Assembly: GCA_030544685.1 (NCBI GenBank)
Contig: CP086683.1
Location: 3,038,001-3,102,000, forward strand
From: Pseudomonas sp. B21_DOA
GTDB taxonomy: Bacteria > Pseudomonadota > Gammaproteobacteria > Pseudomonadales > Pseudomonadaceae
Direction of reading: 5' to 3'
Length of the DNA stretch: 64,000 bases
Shown here: piece after piece, positions 1 to 10,434 of the stretch
How positions within the stretch are numbered: the stretch's first letter is position 1
How the letters are laid out: each line of letters starts with the position of its first letter
Position numbers and translations under genes: made by a program
The notes under the pieces: generated by a model
What the model was told of the DNA's origin: nothing
Database searches by the model: none
Seen by the model: the letters and a program-made list of their open reading frames with translations, nothing else

Positions 1-1666
1 AGCTGACCCGGCTGCCGAGTACCAGAGTCATCGGGTCGGCGAGTTTCAGGCGGGCGATCGAGTAAGCGCCGTATTGCTTGATGTGCATGTCGACCGGGCC
101 GCCACGGGAGGCGTTGGCCAGGTAGTAGCTTTCATCCGGCTGCGGGATGTTGTGGTTCGGGTTGAACACGTTCTGGCGCTGTGGCAATGCCGCCACCGCA
201 TAGAAGTCGTCCTTGTGCGAACGGCTGGCGTTGGCGCCGACGATCAGTTCGTGCTGCTGGCCGAAGGCGTCGAATTTGCCGTCGACGTAAGCATCGAAAC
301 CGTAGTCGCGCTGGTCGTAGTCATAGGTACTGCCAAGCATCAGCGTGTTGGTGGCGGTCGCGCCCAACGGCACTGTGCCGCTCGGGAAGGAATATTCCAT
401 GTCCTGAGTGTTGCGCGAGTAGACACCGGCGACTTTCAGCGACCAGTCATCGTTGAACTGGTGTTTGACGTCGGCGAAGTAGGTGGCGCGTTTGCTGCGC
501 TGGTTGTTCCACGAGGTGTTCAGGCAGGTGGAGCGTTTCAAGTGCAGGTCGGAGCCGTCGGCGTAGCGCGGCAGGCCGCCCCAGCACGGGGTGGCGTCGA
601 CATCTTCATAGGCCATGCCCAGACCGAGGGTGGTGTCGGGGCTGAGGTCGAAGTCCAGGGCGCCGTAGTAGATCTGGTCGCGGCGTTCAGCCACATCGTA
701 GAAATACTGACGGGTCTGCTGGGTCACCACGGCGCGGCCACGGACAGTGCCGGCGTCGTTCAGCGGGCCGCCGGTGTCGACCTGGCCGCGATAGTTGTCC
801 CAGGTGCCGGCCGACAGCGACAGCTGTGTGTGCGGGGTGTCCTGGCCGCGCTTGCGCACGAAGTTGACGCCGCCGGCGGTGCCGCCCGCGCCCTTCATCA
901 TGCCGGCCGCACCGCGGAGGATTTCCACGCGGTCATAGATGGCCATGTCGCTGTTGAAGCTGTCCGCCTGCACATAGCTGCTGCCGATGTCCAGCGGCAC
1001 GCCGTCGTACTGGTACTGGCCAGTCATGCGGAAACCGCGCGAGTAGAAATATTTGCCGCCCATTGGCGAGTCGTAGACGGTGATGCCCGGGGTCTTCTCC
1101 ATCACCTGTTCGATGGTGTTGAGGTTCTGGTCATCGAGCATCTTGCGGGTCATCACCGTGACCGACTGCGGCGTTTCCTTCAGCGAGTGCACGCCTTTGC
1201 CGATGGTCACGCCGCCGGTGGTGTACGAGTTGCTGCCTTCGGTGGTGGCGCCGAGGCGGTTGGCGTTGACGTTGGTCGGCGCCAGCTCCATCGCACTGCC
1301 GCTGGTGGCCGGGCCGAGCACGGTGACGGTGTTGCCGTCACGCTGATAGCGGATGCCGGTGCCGCTGAGCATGGCCTTGAGCGACTCGTCATCCTGATAG
1401 CGGCCGTTGAGGGCGCTGGAGCGCAGGCCTTGCAGGCTTTCCGGGCTGTAGACGATTTGCAGGCTGGTCTGCTGACCGAGGGTTTGCAGGGCCTGGGCCA
1501 GCGGTTGGGCCGGAATGTTCAGGGTCCATTCCTGGGCCTGGACATACGGCGCTGCCGCGAGGGTCAGTGCCAGACCCAGGCCGCTACCGGCCAGGCGTGT
1601 GCGGGTCGCGCCGTGCATCAGCAGGGCTCGAGTCAAAGGGCGAAGCATGAAACGGGATGCGGACAT
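1..1666 (-). CDS. fpvA: Ferripyoverdine TonB-dependent receptor, C-terminal part outside window
   Basis: Outer-membrane receptor for ferric pyoverdine, energised by TonB. About 555 N-terminal residues are present; the rest of the beta-barrel lies beyond base 1. The start at 1666 (MSASRFMLRPL) leads into a signal peptide ending near AAAPYVQAQE, then a secretin/TonB short N-terminal (STN) domain at about residues 40-120 (WTLNIPAQPLAQALQTLG), which is typical of receptors that signal to a FecR/ECF-sigma pair, then the plug domain and early barrel strands. No frameshift is seen. The name rests on family plus position beside pvdE. The 115-bp upstream gap has no TAAAT-N16-CGT site, so transcription may use an FpvI-specific promoter (inference). 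Confidence 0.9.
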   Translation of the reverse strand, partial: MSASRFMLRPLTRALLMHGATRTRLAGSGLGLALTLAAAPYVQAQEWTLNIPAQPLAQALQTLGQQTSLQIVYSPESLQGLRSSALNGRYQDDESLKAMLSGTGIRYQRDGNTVTVLGPATSGSAMELAPTNVNANRLGATTEGSNSYTTGGVTIGKGVHSLKETPQSVTVMTRKMLDDQNLNTIEQVMEKTPGITVYDSPMGGKYFYSRGFRMTGQYQYDGVPLDIGSSYVQADSFNSDMAIYDRVEILRGAAGMMKGAGGTAGGVNFVRKRGQDTPHTQLSLSAGTWDNYRGQVDTGGPLNDAGTVRGRAVVTQQTRQYFYDVAERRDQIYYGALDFDLSPDTTLGLGMAYEDVDATPCWGGLPRYADGSDLHLKRSTCLNTSWNNQRSKRATYFADVKHQFNDDWSLKVAGVYSRNTQDMEYSFPSGTVPLGATATNTLMLGSTYDYDQRDYGFDAYVDGKFDAFGQQHELIVGANASRSHKDDFYAVAALPQRQNVFNPNHNIPQPDESYYLANASRGGPVDMHIKQYGAYSIARLKLADPMTLVLGSRVS

Positions 1667-1781
1667 GAGGTTAAGACCTTGGCAGGTATAGTTGTTAATG
1701 GTTCTTATTCATCTCATTAAGACGAGGAAGCCGCGGCAAACCGGAAAAGTTTTTTCTCCGGCCCGGTCGCGGCTGCCTCGA

Positions 1782-3430
1782 TCAAGCGGTTTGCAGTTCG
1801 CTTCTGACCTTGCCGGCCTCCATGCGCACCAGTTGATCGGCGACGTCGAAGTAACGGTCGTCGTGGGAAATCACGATGATGGTTTTGCCCAGACGCTTGA
1901 GGTCGGGCAGCAGCTCGGTATAGAAGATCCGCCGGAAGGTCGGGTCCTGATCCGCCGCCCATTCATCGAACACCAGCACTGGGCGCTCTTCGAGCCAGGC
2001 GTTGACCAGTGCCAGGCGTTTGCGCTGGCCGGTCGACAGGTCGGTGGTGCTGAACGCGCCGTCGCGCACGCTGACCTTGTGCGCGATCTCCAGACGTTCG
2101 AGGTAGCGGGTGGCATCCTGCGGCACTTCACGATCGCCCTGGATCAAGTCATCGAACAGGTAGTAGTCGGCGAAGATCGTCGTGAAATTCTGCCGGTAAT
2201 CATCGCGATTGACCGCAGTGATCGGCTTGTCGTTAACGCGAATTTCGCCCTCGGTCGGCGCGTACAGGCCCAGGAGCAATTTGATCAGCGTGGTTTTACC
2301 GCAGCCGTTCTCACCGACGATAAACACAATGTCGCCCTGTTCGATGCGCAGGTTCACCGGGCCGAGGCGGAACGGTTCGCTGCCTTCGACGGGCGGGAAG
2401 GCGTAGCGCACGTTGCGCAGTTCCAGGCTGTTGACGGCGGCTGGCTTGCTGCCCTGATCCTGCAGCAACAGGTGCGGCTCCGGTGAGGAGAACTGTTCGC
2501 TGAGTTCGGCAATGCGGCGGAAGGCAATCTGCGCGCGGCTGATGATCGGCAGGGTGCTGATCAGGTGTTCCAGCGGCCCCTTCATGTACAGCAGCACCAG
2601 AACGAAACCGCTCATCACCGCTTTGTCGGCACTCGGCCACAGCGATTGCAAGGCCAGGGCCATGCCGATGACCACGAAGAACAGCATCGAGCCAAACGAC
2701 TTGGCGATGACGAAGGTGTTGATCGATCTGATCTGGGTGTCGCAGATTTTCTCGGCGGTTTTCTGAATGCCGGCGACGAACATGCGCTGGCGGCGCGGGC
2801 GGTGAATGCGCAGTTCCTTGGCGCCTTCGGCGATCGCGTTGTAATGCTTTTGCAGTTCGTCTTCGGAGTCGCGGGCGGCGTAGAAGCCGCGCATGCCTTT
2901 GGCCCTGGCGATGGCCTGGATGGTGGTGCCGATGGCGATGGCCACCAGCATCATCAGAAACATCGGCCACGACAGCATGGCCAGGTAGCCGAGGCAGCCA
3001 AGGGTCACGGTCATCGAAATCGCCAGCGGCGCGAAGGCGAAGGCGAAGTCGCTGATGGTGTCGACGTCGTGGGTCAGCACCGGAATCAGGCGATGGCTGC
3101 GATAGCGTTCGATCTGGTCGATCGGCGCCGACAGGACTTTCTCCCCAGCTCTTTGCGCAGTTTGGCGATGATGTGCTGGCCGACGTAGTTGGTGCCGATG
3201 TCCGACAGGATCGTGGTCAGCAGGGCCAGGGCACAGAGGCCGGCGAAGATCATCACCACCGTGCGGGTCAGGCCGTCATCGGAATGCAGGGCGTTGTTGA
3301 TGGTCGCCAGCAGCACGGTGACGCTCAGGCCGCCGAGCATGCCGAGCACGATGGACGCCGAGACGATCAGGCGGAAGGGCTTGAGCAGGGCGAACAATTC
3401 GTTGATCGCCCCACGCGTAGGCTTGGTCAT
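1782..3430 (-). CDS. pvdE: Pyoverdine precursor ABC exporter PvdE (frame break near 3143-3146)
   Basis: Fused permease/ATPase of the cyclic-peptide exporter family that moves the acylated ferribactin precursor across the inner membrane. After correcting one base the product is 549 residues, the family's usual length. The N-terminal half has several membrane helices (for example VSASIVLGMLGGLSVTVLLA); the ATPase has Walker A GENGCGKTT, signature LSTGQRKR and Walker B VLVFDEW. The frame breaks after LRKELG: one more C in the CCCC run at 3143-3146 (plus strand) restores EKVLSAPIDQIERYRSHRL. Start ATG at 3430 has AGGA upstream. A near-consensus iron-starvation promoter lies at 3478-3501. Confidence 0.88.
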
Positions 3431-3477
3431 GGAGGATTCCTGCTTCGATGCGGAGGGAGTGCCGGTACTTAAGGAAA

Positions 3478-3501
3478 ACGAATGGTCGCGGAGTTTCTTT
3501 A
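3478..3501 (-). promoter_or_regulatory. PvdS-type iron-starvation box before pvdE (one mismatch)
   Basis: Read on the minus strand it is TAAAG-N16-CGT, against the consensus TAAAT-N16-CGT for PvdS-class ECF sigma factors. The spacing is exact and the site sits 48 bases before the pvdE start. Assignment is by motif match and position. Confidence 0.6.
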
Positions 3502-3539
3502 ACCGAGCGCAGGCGTGGCTGCGCTCGTCGAGGGCAGTG

Positions 3540-4426
3540 TCAGAGGTCGCGTACTACGCGAAAGCCCAGCCAGTCGCCCTTGCTGGTCGGCCAGCTGCTG
3601 TTGCGGTTGCCCGAGCGCGAGAAGATCGGCGCTTCGCCCCAGTCGTTGCCGCGCATGACCTGGCGTTCGCAGTTTTCCTGGGTCCATGGGCGACCGTCGG
3701 CGGGCACGCCGGAGTAGTCCGGGTGGTAGCAATCGGCGGTCCATTCGTAGACGTTGCCGTGGGCGTCGAACACGCCAAACGCATTGGCCGGGAAGGTGCC
3801 GGCCGGCGAGGTGAAGTTGTAGCCATCTGCCGCGCCGTAAGTGTTGGCGTGCCTGGAAATCTGGTAATCCTTGCCCTCATCGAACGGGAACGGAAAGGCC
3901 CGGTGCTGCCGCCCCGGGCGGCGTATTCGCGGATCGATTCGCTTTGCAGGCGATAGGCGTGCCCGGTCTTTTTCGACAGCCAGTCGATGTAGCCCTGGGC
4001 TTCGGCGACGTTCATGCACACCGCCGGATCGCGTGGCGTCTGTTTGAATTCCGGCTTGCCGGCGGTGCAACGGCGCCCCGGGCGATCATCGAAGTCGTAG
4101 GGCTTGTTGCCGGTCTCGCGCACATAGGCGTCCCATTCGCCCACCAGCACCTGCGAGCGGCTGATAGCGAATGGTTTGCTGAACGTCACGGTGTGCAGCG
4201 GGCCTTCGTCGGGTTGGCGGCCGACTTCATCATCCGGCGTGCCCATGGTGTAGCTGCCGGTCGGCAGCACGACCATTTCCGGGCAGTCCTTGCAGTCCTT
4301 GAACACTTTGCCCGCAGCAGGCGCGGTCGCCGCCAGCGCGCTGCCGGGCAACAGCGCAGCGCAGAGGGCGCTTAGCGCCAGTGCGGGCAGGGCTTTGGAG
4401 AGGAGTGACGCGTGAGGCTTTTTCAT
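3540..4426 (-). CDS. pvdO: Pyoverdine maturation protein PvdO, FGE/SUMF1 fold (frame break near 3893-3902)
   Basis: Periplasmic protein of the formylglycine-generating-enzyme superfamily; PvdO is known for the final oxidation of dihydropyoverdine to the fluorescent chromophore. The start at 4426 opens a Sec-like signal peptide (ALPALALSALCAALLPGSALA). Family motifs include GSYTMGTPDDEVG near the N-terminus and GNVYEWTADCYHP, MRGNDWGEAP and GFRVVRDL at the C-terminus. The frame breaks in GGSTGPF; restoring one base in the GGAAAGGCC stretch gives PFPFDEGKDYQ. Corrected length is 295 residues. It is last in the pvdM-pvdN-pvdO series, 36 bases after pvdN. Confidence 0.87.
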
Positions 4427-4462
4427 GGGTCGTCTCTTTAAAAGGAAAACGGCAGTCGAGGG

Positions 4463-5749
4463 TCAGGCACGCAGCTTTTTGCCGAGGATGTCCATGAAGC
4501 GATCCACTTCGGCTTCGCTGTTGAGCAAGCCCGGGGCGGTGCGAATCACCGGCCCGACGTCGCGACTGACCGCGTCGCAGATCACCCGGTTTTGCATCAG
4601 CCAGGCCGCCACTTCATCGCTGTCCTGGCCCCTGATCCGGAAGAAGGTGAAACCGGCGGAGAACTGCGAGTCGAGCGGGGTCACCAACTCGATGTTGCGG
4701 TGCTCCTGCAAGCGTTGCTTGAGGTAACTGTTGAGCTGATGAATGCGCGTCTGCACCTCGGCTTTGCCCAGTTGCAGGTGCAACTTGAAGGCTTCGTCCA
4801 GCGCCCAGCGATGCTCGAAGGCGTGGTAGCCGCCCGGGGTCATGATGGTCGAGAAAGCCGTGGCCTCGGAGAAGGTCGGCACGCTGGGGCTGACGTATTT
4901 CAGTTCTTCCGTGCGGCTGCAGACGATGCCGGTGCCGCGCGGGCCGAACATCCACTTGTGCGTGCCGGCGATGAAAAAGTCGCAGTTCATCTGCGGGAAA
5001 CTCAGGTCGTCGACGCCGAAACCGTGCACGCCATCGACCACGTAGATCAGCCGATCCTTGTCCTCGCGCTGACGGTTGTGCTCATCGACCAGCCGCGAGA
5101 TCTCGCTGATCGGCAGCTTCACACCGCTGCCCGAATGCACCCAGGTCATGCCCAGCACGCGGGTCTCGGGGCGGATGTTGCGATTGATCGTGTCGAGTAC
5201 CTGATCCAGAGAAATGCTCTGCGGGGTTTCGAACAGCTTGAGTTTGCGCACGCGCGTACCGTCACGACGGCTGCGGAAATCGAGAATGTTGCGCGTCGAG
5301 TAGTGCTCGTGAACCGTGGTGAGAGTTTCCTGATCCGCGCGCACCTGCACGCTGCCGTAGATCATCGCCAGGCCTTCGGTGGTGCTGCCGGTCAGGGCGA
5401 TCTGCGCCGGTTTGGCTTGCAGATACTGGCCGGCCCAGTGGCGCACGTTTTCTTCGCGTTTCTCGGTGACGCCCAGATCCCAATCCATCGCCAGACCCGG
5501 ATTCAGATCCAGCGCTGCGCGATGGCGCTCGATCGCTTCACGCACCGGTTTGGGATGTGAGGTGACGAGGAAATTGGCGAAGTGAATCGCCTGAGGATCC
5601 TGATCGAACATTTGACGCAACTGCGCCCATTTGTCCCGCGAGGCATTCGGTACGGCCGCGACGGCCGCCGGTGCAGTCAGGCTGGCGCCCAGGGGCAGGG
5701 CGGCGGCGAGCAGGCCGGCCTGTTTCAGAAAAGTGCGACGATCGGTCAT
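4463..5749 (-). CDS. pvdN: Tat-exported PLP-dependent enzyme PvdN
   Basis: Aminotransferase class V fold, 428 residues, known to modify the glutamate side chain of pyoverdine (succinamide formation) in the periplasm. The N-terminus DRRTFLKQAG followed by a hydrophobic stretch and an Ala-rich cleavage region is a twin-arginine signal. The PLP lysine is expected in FFIAGTHKWMFGPRG at about residue 265, preceded by VVDGVHGFG, whose Asp should contact the cofactor nitrogen. Its ATG overlaps the pvdM stop by 4 bases (ATGA), so the two are probably translationally coupled. No frameshift seen. Confidence 0.92.
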   Translation of the reverse strand: MTDRRTFLKQAGLLAAALPLGASLTAPAAVAAVPNASRDKWAQLRQMFDQDPQAIHFANFLVTSHPKPVREAIERHRAALDLNPGLAMDWDLGVTEKREENVRHWAGQYLQAKPAQIALTGSTTEGLAMIYGSVQVRADQETLTTVHEHYSTRNILDFRSRRDGTRVRKLKLFETPQSISLDQVLDTINRNIRPETRVLGMTWVHSGSGVKLPISEISRLVDEHNRQREDKDRLIYVVDGVHGFGVDDLSFPQMNCDFFIAGTHKWMFGPRGTGIVCSRTEELKYVSPSVPTFSEATAFSTIMTPGGYHAFEHRWALDEAFKLHLQLGKAEVQTRIHQLNSYLKQRLQEHRNIELVTPLDSQFSAGFTFFRIRGQDSDEVAAWLMQNRVICDAVSRDVGPVIRTAPGLLNSEAEVDRFMDILGKKLRA

Positions 5750-7116
5750 GGTCGCGCCACCTCCTGGCGTGACGCCAGCGCCGGTTTCGCGGCTTTTTGT
5801 ACCTGATCCCAGACGCGCATGAAGTTGCCGCCCCAGAGCTTGGCGATGTCCGCTTCGGAGTAGCCGCGCTGCAGCAGTTCGGCGGTGACGTTGCGGATTT
5901 CGCCGACGTTTTCCCAGCCCTTGATGCCGCCGCCATCGTTGAAGTCAGAAGCAATGCCGACGTGGTCGATACCGATCTTGCGTACCGTGTAATCGATGGC
6001 GTCGCCGAAGTCCTTGAGGGTGGCTTTCGGTTCCTCTTCGAGGATCGCGTAGAGGCCGCTGGCGTATTGGCCGAGCTTCTGCTCCGACCAGGCGGTGATG
6101 ATCGGATCGCCCGGCATCAGCGCCATGGCCAGATTAGGCAGTGGCGGCAGATCGAAGCGCGCACGCAGCGCATTGAGTTTGTCCTGCGTGCCCTGGGTCA
6201 GCGGTTTCAGGTACTGCGAGAAGGCGACGACTTGCACCACGCCGCCACTGTTCTTGATCAGTTGCAGTTCTTTGTCGCTGAGGTTGCGCGGGATATCCAC
6301 AGCCGCCCGGGGCGCCGAGTGCGAGGCCACCAGCGGTGTGCGGCTCAGTTCGGCGACTTGCTCGAGGGCTTTGCTCGACATCTGCGAAACATCGATGATC
6401 ACGCCCAGATCGTTCAAGCGCTGCACCGCTTGTTTACCGATGTCCGACAGACCATTGAGGGCGTCGGGCGAGTCATTGAAAAACGGCAGCGGCCGCGACG
6501 AGTCGGCCCAGCTGTTGTTGCCGATGTAACTGAAGCCGAACATGCGCATGCCGCGCCCGGCCCACAGGTCGAGCTTGCTCAGATCGTTGCCCAGCGGGTA
6601 GGCGTTGAGCATGCTGATGAAAATCGCAAATTTGCCTTCGCCGTGCAGGCGGCGGAAATCATCCGGTGTGTAGGCGATGCCGGCCTGATTGGGAAAGTCG
6701 CGGACAATCCCGGAAATGATCTTGTAGCGCACTTCCTGCTGGTTGCGCGCCTCTTCGACAAAACCCTCGGTCGGACGGTGCGGGGCGTTCGGGCCGTTCC
6801 ACATTTCCGGCCAGCCGAACACCGTCAACGCCGCGCCAGACAAGCGCCCACGATTGGCCTTGACCAGGTCGAACTGGCCCGAGCCATCCTTGTCGGCTTC
6901 GTGGTCGTGGCTGCCGAAACTCAGCGGCACGGTGATGTGGCTGTCGAACGACAGCAGGCGATCCTGCAACTCGGTCGCCTGTTTCATCACCTTCACCGGG
7001 TAGCCGGGGTTGTTCAGGTAATCCCAGGCCAGAAATCCTGCGCCGGCACTGATCGCCAGGGCCAGCGGCAGGCCGATGAATAGAGCCTTTTTCCAACGCG
7101 GTTTTGTCATTGCCAT
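5746..7116 (-). CDS. pvdM: Periplasmic M19 dipeptidase-family protein PvdM
   Basis: 456-residue membrane-dipeptidase (M19) family protein needed for pyoverdine maturation; it acts in the periplasm with PvdP. An N-terminal hydrophobic segment (ALFIGLPLALAISAGAGFLAW) is a signal or anchor. Family landmarks are VASHSAPRA and IGIDHVGIASDFNDGG. The usual N-terminal zinc motif H-x-D appears here as FDSHITVP, so one expected metal ligand is Thr, consistent with a non-classical function. First gene of the pvdM-pvdN-pvdO operon, preceded by an exact iron-starvation box at 7173-7196. Confidence 0.92.
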   Translation of the reverse strand: MAMTKPRWKKALFIGLPLALAISAGAGFLAWDYLNNPGYPVKVMKQATELQDRLLSFDSHITVPLSFGSHDHEADKDGSGQFDLVKANRGRLSGAALTVFGWPEMWNGPNAPHRPTEGFVEEARNQQEVRYKIISGIVRDFPNQAGIAYTPDDFRRLHGEGKFAIFISMLNAYPLGNDLSKLDLWAGRGMRMFGFSYIGNNSWADSSRPLPFFNDSPDALNGLSDIGKQAVQRLNDLGVIIDVSQMSSKALEQVAELSRTPLVASHSAPRAAVDIPRNLSDKELQLIKNSGGVVQVVAFSQYLKPLTQGTQDKLNALRARFDLPPLPNLAMALMPGDPIITAWSEQKLGQYASGLYAILEEEPKATLKDFGDAIDYTVRKIGIDHVGIASDFNDGGGIKGWENVGEIRNVTAELLQRGYSEADIAKLWGGNFMRVWDQVQKAAKPALASRQEVARP

Positions 7117-7172
7117 CTCATTCAGGTTCGCCGTCGAGGTGCAGGCGCAGGGGCCTTTGCTATCTGGGAAGA

Positions 7173-7196
7173 ACGAGTGGCTGCACGGCTAATTTA
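7173..7196 (-). promoter_or_regulatory. Iron-starvation (PvdS) box for pvdMNO
   Basis: Exact TAAAT-N16-CGT on the minus strand, 57 bases before the pvdM start, back to back with the pvdP box. Confidence 0.82.
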
Positions 7197-7248
7197 GGTG
7201 TGCGTTACAAATGCCCGGCAGCGGCGCGGGTGATGATTGCCGGCGGCG

Positions 7249-7272
7249 TAAATTTCCGCGCCGAGCAAACGT
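7249..7272 (+). promoter_or_regulatory. Iron-starvation (PvdS) box for pvdP
   Basis: Exact TAAAT-N16-CGT on the plus strand, 45 bases before the pvdP start. With the pvdM box it makes this divergent gap a two-way iron-responsive promoter region. Confidence 0.82.
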
Positions 7273-7317
7273 TCTAGCTTGGATAAAGCCTGCTTCATGG
7301 CTGACACAGGTAGGGCA

Positions 7318-8940
7318 ATGACGATCTCTCGACGCTGGTTCATGGCGGGCATGGCACTCACGGGCGCCGCGCTGCCTGCCGCTTTTTATGCACATCGTGA
7401 ACTGACTCGCGAGGAGTTTCCGATCACCCCGGGCGAGGCCACGGTCGATCTGGCGGACACCGCCGGGCAACAGCTGGCGGACAATTTGCGTGGGGTCTGG
7501 GACATTCGCTTTACCGGTGCGGCGGCAGGGCTTGATGGTCTGCCGGCGCAAGGCCTGGAGCTGTTTCTAGACATTGCCCATCGTGGGCGCGGCTTGCGTG
7601 GTTATCTCGACACCGGCGCGAATCTGCGTGCCGAAGGGCCTGTGCGTTATCAAGTCATTGGCGATCTGGCACCGGGCAACGGCGCCGAGATGTATTGGCG
7701 CCTGCTGCGCACCGATGCGCCACTTGCGCCGCCGGTGTATGAATTCAAAGTCAAACTGGATGAAGTCTGGGCGGCGTTCGGCAATGCCGGCAGCGCCACG
7801 TTCACCGGGCAAGTGCTGCGTCTGGACCGGCCGTTGGCGTTTCCCGGGCAGGACAATCAGTTCATCGCTATCAAGCGGCGTTTTCCCGAGGCCCGTGAAC
7901 GCACCGGGCTTAATCCGCAACTGTTGGCCTGGCTGGTGGCGCCCGAGCATCGGTTGTTCCACCAACTCTGGCACGCCACCCGCGACAAGTGGCACAAGCT
8001 CTCGGAGAAAAACGCGAAGCGCTGCGCGGCATCGGCTGGCAGCCCGGGCCGCGTGACAAGGAGCGCGACGCCCGTGGGCCAAGCAAGGATCGCAATGGCT
8101 CGGGCGTGGATTTTTCTTTATGCATCGGCACATGCTAGGCATCGCCCGTTCGATGCAGGATTTGCCTTCCTGGCCGGCGTTCCCGCAGCCGCAGCCTGAG
8201 CTGGAACGTGACCGCCAGGGCTTCGCCCGCTATTTCGACAATCACGACGGCAATTCGCTGCCGCCGACCTGGCTGGCCGAGGGCGATGACGAGTACACCA
8301 AATGGGTCAGCGACATCAAAGCGGCGGAGACCTTCCAGAGCAATTTCCTGGTTTGGGAATCCCAGTACCGTGACCCGCGATACTTATCGAAATTGACCCT
8401 TGGCCAGTTCGGTTCGGAAGTCGAACTGGGCCTGCACGACTGGCTGCACATGCGCTGGGCCTCGGTGGCGCGTGATCCGTCCAACGACATTCCGGTGCCG
8501 ATGGCGCGCGATCAGGCGGACTTCGCCGCGCGCTGGTATGCGCCGGAAAACGACTTCCTCGGCGACCCTTTTTCCTCCCATGTGAACCCGGTGTTCTGGC
8601 GCTTTCATGGCTGGATCGATGATCGCCTGGAAGACTGGTTCCGCGCCCATGAACGTTTTCATCCGGGCGAAGTGAGCCGTCTGGAAGTCAACGGCGTGCC
8701 ATGGTTTGCACCGGGGCGTTGGGTGGAAGTCGCCGACCCTGGCTCGGCCCCGACACCCACGGCTGCAGCACCGTGCCCGGCCTGCAAGTCGGCCGCTCAG
8801 TGGAGTTGGACCCGGAGACCATGAAGCTGGCGCTGCGTATCACTTTTGGCGACGAAGACAACATGACCGAACTGTTCCGCAAAGTGCCACAGCGCCCCTG
8901 GTATGCGCGGCACCTGAAGGTCAAGGGCCGACAGCTCTAG
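7318..8940 (+). CDS. pvdP: Pyoverdine tyrosinase PvdP (three frame breaks)
   Basis: Copper tyrosinase that oxidises the D-tyrosine of ferribactin to start chromophore formation in the periplasm. The start at 7318 (RBS AGGTAGGG) gives MTISRRWFMAG, a twin-arginine signal. The N-terminal beta domain reads cleanly to ATRDKWHKLSEK. Three positions each need one more base: A-run 8008-8012, T-run 8111-8115 (restoring VDFFFMHRHMLGIARS, a copper-site histidine region), and CCC at 8737-8739 (restoring VADPWLGPDTHGCST). C-terminal copper region is HVNPVFWRFHGWIDDRLEDW. Corrected length is 541 residues, close to the family norm. It converges on opmQ. Confidence 0.88.
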
Positions 8941-8983
8941 ATTGGTTCAACACACACATATTCAGAATAGTTCGCAATCCCCT

Positions 8984-9009
8984 TGTGGGAGCGAGCCTGC
9001 TCGCGAAGG
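8984..9009. repeat. REP element (single copy)
   Basis: Copy of the dispersed palindrome GGGAGCGAGCCTGCTCGCGA, placed between the converging pvdP and opmQ genes. Confidence 0.85.
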
Positions 9010-9039
9010 CGTCAGTTCAGTCGACGCGTTGCCCTCAGA

Positions 9040-10427
9040 TCACCTCCCAACCACCCCCAACGCTTTGTACAAGGCAATGCTCGCCTGCAATCGCGACAGG
9101 CGCAGTTGTACGTTGAGGTCTTGCGCCGCATACAGCGTGCGCTGGGTTTGCAGGACGGTGAGCAGGTCTTCGGCGCCGGCCTGGTAGCGGCTCTGGGCGA
9201 TGTCGAAGGCGGTTTGTGCCTGGTTCAGTTCTTCGCTTTGCCATTGCCGTTGTTCATCGAGGCCACGAATGCTGCTGAGGGCTTTTTCGACGTCGGCGAA
9301 GCCGTTGATGATTGCCCCGCGATAGGTCTCCAGCAATTCGTCCTGCCGCGCCTTGGCCTTGTCGCGTTCGGCGCTGAGGCGGCCGTTGTTGAAGATCGGC
9401 GCGGTCAGCCCCGAGGACAGGTTGTAGAACGTCGTGCGCAGCAAATCGGCGGCCAGATCAGCGCCGCTGCCGAGGCTGGCGGTCAGGGTGATTTTCGGCA
9501 GCATCGCGGCACGGGCGACGGTGACATCAGCCTGCGCCGCCGCCAGTCTGGCCTCGGCGCTGGCAATGTCCGGACGCCGACTGAGCAAGTCGCTCGGCAC
9601 GCCGCTGGCGATGTCCGGCCAGTGCAATTGGGCGAAGGATTGCGTGGGCAACGGTAACGTTTGCACTGGTTGGCCGAGCAGAGCGGCGAGGCTGATCAGT
9701 GCTTCGCGGGCCTGTTGTTGCACCAGCGGCAGACGACGCTGTTGTTCGGCCACCAGGCTTTTCTGCTGGGCCAGTTCCAGCGCGGTGGCGCTGCCGGCGT
9801 CGAAACGGGTCTGCACCAGCTGCAGCACATTCTGCGCATTTTTCAGATTGAGTTCGGCAATGCGCGCCTGCTCACGCAAGGCCAGGGCCTGGGTGTAACT
9901 GTTGGCGACGCCGCTGAGCAAGGTCAGTTCAACAGTGGCGCGGTCGAACTCGCTGGCCTGCACGCCGAACACGGCACTGTCGCGGGCGGCACGCTTACCG
10001 CCCCAGAAATCGACTTCGTAGCTGGCGCTGAGCTCGGCATCGTAATAGTCCAGCGAGCGATTCTCGGGGCTGACATCCAATTGGCTGTAGCCCTTGCCGT
10101 GGATCAGTTTCTGCCGGTTGGCATTCAGCCCGGCCTTGAGTTCGGGCAGCAGCGGGGCGCCGGCGATGGTTGCGCTGGCCTCGGCCTGTCTGACCCGCGC
10201 CACGGCGGCGGCGAGGTCGTAGCTGCCCAGCCGCGCCTGTTCCACCAGCCGCTCCAGCTCGGGGCTGCCGAATTGCGTCCACCATTGCCGATTGCTCTGC
10301 AGCGCGCCGGGGTGTCGGCGGACTGCCACGCGCTCGGTGGCTGCACACCGCTGTCCAGGCGCGGCGCCGGGCTGCTGCAGGCCGCCAGCAACAGGCTGGC
10401 GGCAAGGAACGTCAGTCGCACTTTCAT
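9040..10427 (-). CDS. opmQ: Outer-membrane efflux channel OpmQ, NodT/TolC-like (frame break near 10307-10314)
   Basis: Outer-membrane factor of the PvdR-PvdT-OpmQ pump, which recycles and secretes pyoverdine. The N-terminus MKVRLTFLAASLLLAACSS (start 10427) is a lipoprotein signal with lipobox LLAAC. Two OEP repeats follow with long coiled-coil heptads (ALREQARIAELNLKNAQNVL; AGAEDLLTVLQTQRTLYAAQ). The frame breaks after AWQSADTP; one extra base in the CCGGGG stretch restores GALQSNRQWWTQFGSPELE. Corrected length is 462 residues. It lies 7 bases after pvdT in the same operon. Confidence 0.88.
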
Positions 10428-10434
10428 AGGTCGA

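Noticed and set aside
74..1720. 548-codon plus-strand ORF at the window start
   Set aside because: Antisense to fpvA, whose minus-strand reading has a signal peptide, STN and plug domains.
1667..1781. Fur box or iron-starvation box before fpvA
   Set aside because: The best Fur-like stretch matches only about 8 of 14 arm positions and no TAAAT-N16-CGT occurs, so neither is called.
7318..8940. pvdP as a genuine pseudogene
   Set aside because: Three separate single-base losses in homopolymers with otherwise perfect coding sequence, in a window full of similar events, fit sequencing error better than decay.
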